A stretch of 11,329 nt of DNA, taken from positions 1 to 11,329 of the forward strand of contig JAEYZN010000044.1 of the NCBI GenBank assembly GCA_023428025.1, in the 5' to 3' direction. The position numbers and the translations under genes are program-made. The notes below the pieces were generated by a model. It did not search any database, was not told the origin of the DNA, and saw only the letters and a program-made list of their open reading frames with translations. The DNA is from Bacillota bacterium. Lineage in GTDB: Bacteria; Bacillota; Clostridia; Christensenellales; SZUA-584. This document shows positions 6,938-11,329 of this stretch, piece by piece (position 1 is the stretch's first letter; each line of letters opens with the position of its first letter).

Positions 6938-8206
6938 TTACCACAGCGGCGAATACATGGCGACGTTGGCGTTATGTTCATCCAGGTTCTTGGCGAACGC
7001 GAGGTCACCCGTTTTGGGATCCTTGTTGCAGAAGTAGAGATACTTCTCGGTCCTGAACTCCTCGTCCGGGTACAGCGCCGCGTCGATCGCCTTCTGGCCG
7101 GGATTCGCGATAGGCCCGATGGGCAGCCCGCTGACCAGATACGTGTTGTACGGCGAATCGGTCTTGCGCTCCTCCTCGGTGTACACGAACTTCTTCAGTC
7201 CCGTCACATATCGCAGCGACGCGCACGAATCCAGACGCATTTCTTCAACCAGACGGTTATGGAACACCGCGGAGACCTTCTTGAAGTCCTTCGGCAGCGC
7301 TTCCCATTCAACGATGGACGCCAGCGTCATCACCTGATCGATCGTCATGTCCAGCTCCTTGGCGCGGTCCTCAAACTGCACCTTGAACACATTGTCAAAG
7401 CGGTTCAGCAGTTTTTCGATCACATCCGTGGGCGCCGCGTCCGCATAGAATTCGTAGGTATCGGGGAACAGATAGCCTTCCAGCAGATATTTGCGCCCAT
7501 CCAGCTGCGCCGTCTCTTTCACTGCGGTTACAAAATCATAGTCCTCGAACGCATCGGCATCGTTGCACAGCGACAGGAACTCTTTGTATTCGGCATTGTC
7601 AAACATCCCCTCGGCCACCAGCTTGGAGGCGATATCCTCTGCCGTCATACCTTCGGTGAACGTGATCTTCACCGTCTTACGGCCGCCGTCTCCAGCCGCC
7701 AGTATGTCCATGATCTGCTCCAGCGTCATGCCGGGAGACAGCTGATATTTGCCCGCCTGCAGGCTGGACGCCTTGTCGTTGAAGTCCACGTACATCTGGA
7801 AAACAAATTTGTTGCGGATGATACCCTGCTCATACAGCTGGCTGGCGATGCCGGACAGCGATGAGCCCGTCTTGACCTCCACCGGCTTGGATTCACCCAT
7901 ATCGGCGGCGACCGGCGCCAGATAATTCTCCTCAACATGGTTGAACAGGGTGATGCCGATCAATATGACCAGTCCGAAGCTGACCGCAAGTATCAGCACG
8001 GGCCGCAGCACACGCCAGACCAAAAAGCCTGCCGTATAGTCTCTCAGCGCCCCGCGCTCCTCGCATTTCTCCAGCGGCTCTTTCGGGCCGCCGTCCATCA
8101 GAAACGCTTTGGTTTCGCCATCCTCACCGGACGTTCCCGAAACGGGCACAAACGCCTTTGTTTCGTTATTATCGCCAAGAAAATCGTTGTAATCTCTATC
8201 CGCCAT
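6938..8206 (-). CDS. mltG: Endolytic transglycosylase MltG (YceG-like)
   Basis: Membrane-anchored lytic transglycosylase that cuts nascent peptidoglycan strands and sets their length. 422 residues from the ATG at 8206, chosen for the AAAGGAAAT ribosome binding site; the frame could run to 8251. Residues 1-65 form a cytoplasmic tail with a duplicated ETKAF motif (15-19 and 31-35). One membrane helix lies near 66-89. A LysM-like region follows (about 107-170: KTGSSLSGIASQL..., GKYQLSPGM). The YceG catalytic domain includes LEGYLFPDTYEF (242-253), the catalytic Glu300 in ASIVEWEA, and NTYLVSGLPIGPIANPG (354-370). Where many homologues read SDPTV, this one has SCASL (327-331, Cys328). The gene starts 11 bases after the YlbF-family gene and ends just before the TrhP-like gene. 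Confidence 0.95.
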   Translation of the reverse strand: MADRDYNDFLGDNNETKAFVPVSGTSGEDGETKAFLMDGGPKEPLEKCEERGALRDYTAGFLVWRVLRPVLILAVSFGLVILIGITLFNHVEENYLAPVAADMGESKPVEVKTGSSLSGIASQLYEQGIIRNKFVFQMYVDFNDKASSLQAGKYQLSPGMTLEQIMDILAAGDGGRKTVKITFTEGMTAEDIASKLVAEGMFDNAEYKEFLSLCNDADAFEDYDFVTAVKETAQLDGRKYLLEGYLFPDTYEFYADAAPTDVIEKLLNRFDNVFKVQFEDRAKELDMTIDQVMTLASIVEWEALPKDFKKVSAVFHNRLVEEMRLDSCASLRYVTGLKKFVYTEEERKTDSPYNTYLVSGLPIGPIANPGQKAIDAALYPDEEFRTEKYLYFCNKDPKTGDLAFAKNLDEHNANVAMYSPLW

Positions 8207-8217
8207 ATTTCCTTTCC

Positions 8218-8565
8218 CTATTCCGTCAGAAAGTCCAGTCCCAGTCCGCACGCATCGCCGATGATCTTGTACACATCACCGATCATCGTCTGCATCTTAT
8301 ACTCCGCGGCCATATATTCGGCCACATCCTTGTTGAAAGCGAGCAGCCCGCCCAGCTGCTTCAGCTTATCCATCGTCTCCTGCGAAGGCTCACCGCCGGT
8401 AAAATATGCCGCCTGCGCCTCCAGCTGCAGCTTCTTGTGTTCCGAGATCAGCAGCTTGTTCTTTTCGTCAGCCATCACCAGCTCTTTGAGCCGCGCGTAT
8501 TCCTGATACTCGCCGCTTTTCTTGATCTCGTCCGCCAGCGCATGCGCTTTATCGTATACCAGCAT
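8218..8565 (-). CDS. YlbF/YmcA family protein (DUF964, Com_YlbF)
   Basis: A 115-residue, almost entirely helical cytoplasmic protein. It starts MLVYDKAHALADEIKKSGEY and continues with the family-typical run of charged helices (YARLKELVMADEKNK..., QLEAQAAYFTGG) and a C-terminal helix near EYMAAEYKMQTMIGDVYKII. In Bacillus subtilis YlbF (RicF) and YmcA (RicA), with YaaT, form a complex that modulates RNase Y and affects competence, biofilm and sporulation; the shorter member YheA, close to this length, has no firm role. A strong GGAGGG ribosome binding site precedes the ATG. The gene lies 12 bases after the ribonuclease J gene and 11 bases before mltG, so the three are surely co-transcribed. 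There are no cysteines at the C-terminal end of the kind that bind an iron-sulfur cluster in RicF; the only one is Cys106. Confidence 0.88.
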   Translation of the reverse strand: MLVYDKAHALADEIKKSGEYQEYARLKELVMADEKNKLLISEHKKLQLEAQAAYFTGGEPSQETMDKLKQLGGLLAFNKDVAEYMAAEYKMQTMIGDVYKIIGDACGLGLDFLTE

Positions 8566-8577
8566 GGAAACCCTCCG

Positions 8578-10245
8578 TTAAATATCGATAATGATGGGCA
8601 GTATCATCGGGCTGCGCTTGGTCAGGTCGTAAAGATAGGTGCGCAGCGCCTTCTTGATCCGCCCCTTTATCGTCGTCCAGTCCGTCATCTGCTTGGCCAC
8701 GCAGTCGTTCAATTCATCGATAATGATCTTGCGCGCGCGCTCCAGCAGGTCGGTGGATTCGCGCATATACACGAACCCACGCGAGATGATCTCCGGCCCG
8801 GATATCAGCTCTCCCGTCTCGGCGGATATCGTCACCACCACGATGAACAGGCCGTCCTGCGAGAGCAGCTTGCGGTCCCGCAGCACCACGTTGCCCACGT
8901 CGCCCACGCCGAGGCCGTCTATGATCACGCTGCCCGCAGGCACCGTCTCGGTCTCGCGCGAAAAACGCTGCCCGAGTTCAATCACCTTGCCGATCTCGGG
9001 AATGAATATATGGTTGCGCGGCATGCCGAGCCCTTCCGCCAAGGCCGCGTGCCGGTACAGATGCCTGTATTCGCCGTGCACCGGAATGAAGAATTTGGGC
9101 TTGGTGAGCGACAGGATCATCTTGAGTTCCTCCTCGCACGCGTGGCCGGACACATGCACGTCCGCCACGCCCTCGTTGATGACGTCGGCGCCGCGGCGGT
9201 ACAGCATGTTGATGACGTCCGATACATACTTCTCGTTGCCGGGTATCGGCGTTGACGAGATGATGACAAGGTCACCGGGTATCATGGAGAGCTTCTTGTG
9301 CTCGCCCGCGGCCATGCGCACCAGGCCGGACATCGTCTCGCCCTGGCTGCCCGTCGTCAGTATCACCACCTTGGACTTTTTCATCTTTTCCACTTCTTCG
9401 GGCTCGATCAGCATGTCCTCGTCCAGCTCAAGGTATCCCAGCTCTTTGGCGATCTTGGCGATCTTGAGCATGCTGCGGCCCGTGAGGCACACCTTGCGGC
9501 CGTAGCGCTTGGACGCGCTGACCACCTGCTGCAGCCGGTGAATGTTGGACGCGAACGTGGCCACGATGATGCGTCCGGTAGCCTGCTTGAAATAGCTCTC
9601 AAACATATCGCCCACCCGGCTCTCCGACATCGTGTAACCCGGGTTTCCCGCGTTGGTGCTGTCCGAAAGCAGCGCCAGCACGCCCTTATCGCCCAGCTGC
9701 GAGAATTTCGCGAGGTCGATGATCTTGCCGTCCACCGGCGTGTAGTCCACCTTGAAGTCGCCGGTATGCACGATCACGCCCGTCGGGGTGTGTATCGCGA
9801 AGCCCAGCGAGGCGTCGATGCTGTGTGTGACGCGGATGGCCTCCACCTTGAACGCACCCGCCGCAAAGGTGTCACCCGCCTTGATGACGTTGAGTGCGAC
9901 GCCCTCCGCCTTATGTTCCGCCAGCTTCGTCTCGATGAGCGCCAGCGTCAGGTCTGTCCCATAAACGGGCGCGCCGATTTCGGGCAGCAGGTACGGCGTT
10001 GCGCCGATATGGTCTTCGTGTCCGTGCGTGATCAGCACGGCTTTGATTCTCTCCTTGTTCTTCTTTAAGTAGGTGATGTCGGGAATCACGTAGTCGACAC
10101 CCAGCATATCCTCTCTTGGAAAACACAGTCCGCAGTCGATCACGATGATGTCGGTGCCGTATTCGACGACCGTCATGTTCTTGCCGATCTCGCCGACACC
10201 GCCCAGCGGTGTGATTCGTATATTCTGTTGTTGCTTTTTAGCCAA
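8578..10245 (-). CDS. rnj: Ribonuclease J
   Basis: Metallo-beta-lactamase/beta-CASP nuclease of 555 residues, with 5'-to-3' exonuclease and endonuclease activity in mRNA decay and rRNA maturation. The zinc ligands look complete: HGHEDH (His74, His76, Asp78, His79), His141, Asp163 and His390 in PVHGEYRH. The beta-CASP part includes SDSTNAG (194-200), FASNIHRLQQ (231-240) and VHVSGHA (363-369). The C-terminal domain runs from about 450 to 555. Intact ligands argue for an active J1-type enzyme rather than a degenerate J2. The start is a TTG: a stop codon in the same frame lies two codons upstream and the next ATG is codon 24; GAGGG lies ten bases before the TTG. It is the first gene of the cluster and has a leader of roughly 80 bases from the predicted promoter. 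Confidence 0.96.
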   Translation of the reverse strand: MAKKQQQNIRITPLGGVGEIGKNMTVVEYGTDIIVIDCGLCFPREDMLGVDYVIPDITYLKKNKERIKAVLITHGHEDHIGATPYLLPEIGAPVYGTDLTLALIETKLAEHKAEGVALNVIKAGDTFAAGAFKVEAIRVTHSIDASLGFAIHTPTGVIVHTGDFKVDYTPVDGKIIDLAKFSQLGDKGVLALLSDSTNAGNPGYTMSESRVGDMFESYFKQATGRIIVATFASNIHRLQQVVSASKRYGRKVCLTGRSMLKIAKIAKELGYLELDEDMLIEPEEVEKMKKSKVVILTTGSQGETMSGLVRMAAGEHKKLSMIPGDLVIISSTPIPGNEKYVSDVINMLYRRGADVINEGVADVHVSGHACEEELKMILSLTKPKFFIPVHGEYRHLYRHAALAEGLGMPRNHIFIPEIGKVIELGQRFSRETETVPAGSVIIDGLGVGDVGNVVLRDRKLLSQDGLFIVVVTISAETGELISGPEIISRGFVYMRESTDLLERARKIIIDELNDCVAKQMTDWTTIKGRIKKALRTYLYDLTKRSPMILPIIIDI

Positions 10246-10333
10246 GTTCTAAAGTCCCTCTCTTTCGTTGTCAGCTTTATGATAAAACATTCGTTTGATA
10301 TTCGCAAGCCATACCACTTTTCAGCGACATTTG

Positions 10334-10362
10334 ATTATACCATAATCTGCGCCGGGCTTAAA
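10334..10362 (-). promoter_or_regulatory. Promoter for the ribonuclease J operon
   Basis: On the minus strand a perfect TATAAT (10339-10334) is preceded by TGG, giving an extended -10 element. The -35 position 17 bases upstream reads TTTAAG (10362-10357), a weak match that the extended -10 could offset. Transcription would begin near 10327, leaving a leader of about 80 bases before the TTG start. Confidence 0.75.
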
Positions 10363-10385
10363 CGTGCCCTGCCCGTAATATGCTT

Positions 10386-10403
10386 ATATTTTTCGAAAAA
10401 TAT
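10386..10403. promoter_or_regulatory. Perfect 18-base palindrome, candidate operator
   Basis: ATATTTTTCGAAAAATAT reads the same on both strands. It lies between the -35 elements of the two divergent promoters, 18 bases upstream of the plus-strand -35 and 23 bases from the minus-strand -35. It does not match the Rex, CcpA, LexA or Fur consensus sequences I know. A dimeric repressor or activator could bind here; a curved A-tract is an alternative. Confidence 0.5.
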
Positions 10404-10421
10404 GTTCAATTTCGTTTTGCG

Positions 10422-10450
10422 TTGATGGCGATACTGGGCTGTGGTAAAAT
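10422..10450 (+). promoter_or_regulatory. Promoter for the acetokinase-like gene
   Basis: TTGATG (10422-10427) and TAAAAT (10445-10450) are separated by exactly 17 bases, and TGG precedes the -10 hexamer as an extended -10 element. Transcription would begin near 10457, about 28 bases before the ATG. An AAAGGA ribosome binding site follows at 10470-10475. Confidence 0.75.
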
Positions 10451-10484
10451 AAATCACCAATAAATCCCGAAAGGAACGAAAAGC

Positions 10485-11329
10485 ATGCACATACTCGTCT
10501 GCAACGCGGGCAGCACGTCGCTCAAATACAAACTCTTCCTGATGCCCGGTGAAACCGTGTTGGCCGAAGGCAGGATGGACCGTGTCAGCGCGCGCCATGC
10601 CTCCATATTCTCATACAAAAGCGTGAAACAGTCCTTCAAGCGGGATGGCGTGGACATCCCGTCTTACCGCGAGGGCATACGGATATTCCTCGATGTGCTG
10701 ACGGACGCGGACACCGGTGTGATCGCCAGCGTGGCGGAGGTGGACGCCATCGGCTTCAAGACGGTGATCGGCAAGGGTTATACCGGCGTGCACGATATCG
10801 ACGCGGGCTGCATGCAGGGGCTGGAGGATTACATGAACATCGCGCCGGTGCACAACAGCGCCTATCTCGAGGCCATCCGCGCGTTCAAGGCGCTGCTGCC
10901 CGACATGCCGATGGTGGGCGTGTTCGAGCCGTTCTTTCACCGCACGATACCCGAGGAGGCGTACGTATACGGCATCCCGCACGAGTGGGCGCAGGCGCAC
11001 GGCATCCGCCGCTATGGTTACCATGGCGCGTCGCACCGGTTCGTGTCCGAAACGGCGAAGAAATACGGCGAACCCCGACACGTCATATCGTGCCATCTGG
11101 GCGGCAGCGGCTCCATATGCGCCGTGAAGGACGGCAAGTCGCAGAACAATAGCTTCGGGTTCTCGCTGCAAACTGGTGTGCAGCACAGCACGCGTACGGG
11201 CGATCTCGATCCGTTTATCCCCATCTACCTGCTGAAATCCGGCATGACGCTGGACGATGTATGGGACGGCCTCGTGAAACGCGGCGGCCTGCTGGGCATC
11301 TCCGGCGTTTCAGGCGACTTGCGCGACAT
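10485..11329 (+). CDS. Divergent acetate kinase family protein (3' end cut by window edge)
   Basis: The first 281 codons of an ASKHA-fold acetokinase (family length about 400), starting at an ATG nine bases after AAAGGA. Family landmarks are plain: CNAGSTSLKYKL (6-17), PVHN (121-124), RRYGYHGASHR (175-185, His180), CHLGG (203-207), HSTRTGDLDP (234-243, Arg237) and GLLGISGVSGDLRD (268-281). Several conserved active-site positions differ from canonical AckA: the GHRVVHGG motif reads GFKTVIGK (90-97), so the catalytic Arg is Lys92; FDTAFH reads FEPFFH (147-152), so the catalytic Asp is Glu148; HLGNGAS reads HLGGSGS, losing the Asn. The enzyme may therefore act on another carboxylate or be a weak or regulatory paralogue. 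Butyrate kinase is less likely given the RRYGYHG and TRTGD motifs. No phosphotransacetylase is in view. It has its own extended -10 promoter. Confidence 0.85.
   Translation, partial: MHILVCNAGSTSLKYKLFLMPGETVLAEGRMDRVSARHASIFSYKSVKQSFKRDGVDIPSYREGIRIFLDVLTDADTGVIASVAEVDAIGFKTVIGKGYTGVHDIDAGCMQGLEDYMNIAPVHNSAYLEAIRAFKALLPDMPMVGVFEPFFHRTIPEEAYVYGIPHEWAQAHGIRRYGYHGASHRFVSETAKKYGEPRHVISCHLGGSGSICAVKDGKSQNNSFGFSLQTGVQHSTRTGDLDPFIPIYLLKSGMTLDDVWDGLVKRGGLLGISGVSGDLRD

Larger units (their letters stand above)
10246..10484. other. Divergent intergenic region between rnj and the acetokinase-like gene
   Basis: This AT-rich region of 239 bases has no gene. It holds a minus-strand promoter (10334-10362), a plus-strand promoter (10422-10450) and an 18-base palindrome (10386-10403) between them. 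The rnj leader contains one more copy of GTTTGATA (10293-10300), the same 8-mer that is duplicated upstream of the receptor lipoprotein gene. Confidence 0.7.

Noticed and set aside
6833..7864. Plus-strand open frame of 343 codons opposite mltG and trhP
   Set aside because: It is antisense to clear MltG and TrhP coding sequence, has no ribosome binding site I can see, and gives a low-complexity Arg/His/Gln-rich product.
8158..9255. Plus-strand open frame of 365 codons opposite ylbF-like and rnj genes
   Set aside because: It is antisense to conserved coding sequence, and its translation has no domain features, only the composition bias of a shadow frame.

Overview
The window looks like chromosomal DNA from a GC-rich member of the Firmicutes, most likely class Clostridia. 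The support is gene content: a TTG-started ribonuclease J, a YlbF-family protein, an MltG followed by a U32-type tRNA hydroxylase, strong purine-rich ribosome binding sites, a cysteine-rich mini-protein, and a lipoprotein solute receptor with a Gram-positive style lipobox. The genus is not determinable by eye. No rRNA, tRNA, insertion sequence, phage gene or CRISPR array was seen. Nearly all genes lie on the minus strand; only the last one, cut by the right edge, is on the plus strand.

Layout from left to right. (1) 1-2784, minus: an ABC importer of the nitrate/sulfonate/thiamine-precursor (NMT1/THI5-like) class. The receptor lipoprotein (1798-2784) is transcribed first, then comes a strong intrinsic terminator (1741-1774), then the ATPase (751-1521), which overlaps the permease (1-761, cut at its 3' end) by 11 bases. 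(2) 2945-5245, minus: a xylulokinase-type FGGY sugar kinase whose stop codon directly abuts the start of a short-chain dehydrogenase, closed by a terminator at 2889-2917. (3) 5346-10245, minus: a long, tightly packed housekeeping cluster, read in the order ribonuclease J, YlbF-family protein, MltG, TrhP-like U32 protein, cysteine-rich small protein. It is driven by a consensus extended -10 promoter at 10334-10362. (4) 10246-10484: a divergent intergenic region with two opposing promoters and a perfect 18-base palindrome between them. (5) 10485-11329, plus: an acetate-kinase-family gene, cut at its 3' end, with unusual substitutions at conserved active-site positions.

How the genes fit together. 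Region 3 mixes RNA turnover (ribonuclease J and a relative of the proteins that modulate RNase Y), peptidoglycan chain termination (MltG) and wobble-uridine hydroxylation of tRNA (TrhP). The mltG-to-trhP order recalls the yrrLMNO region of Bacillus subtilis, but the TrmR methyltransferase gene is absent. Region 2 would phosphorylate a ketopentose made or consumed by an oxidoreductase; the real substrate is unknown. No classical novel defence or mobile system is visible. The points most worth a second look are the divergent acetokinase, the duplicated ETKAF motif in the cytoplasmic tail of MltG, the cysteine-rich mini-protein, the mid-operon terminator of the ABC importer, and the palindrome between the divergent promoters.
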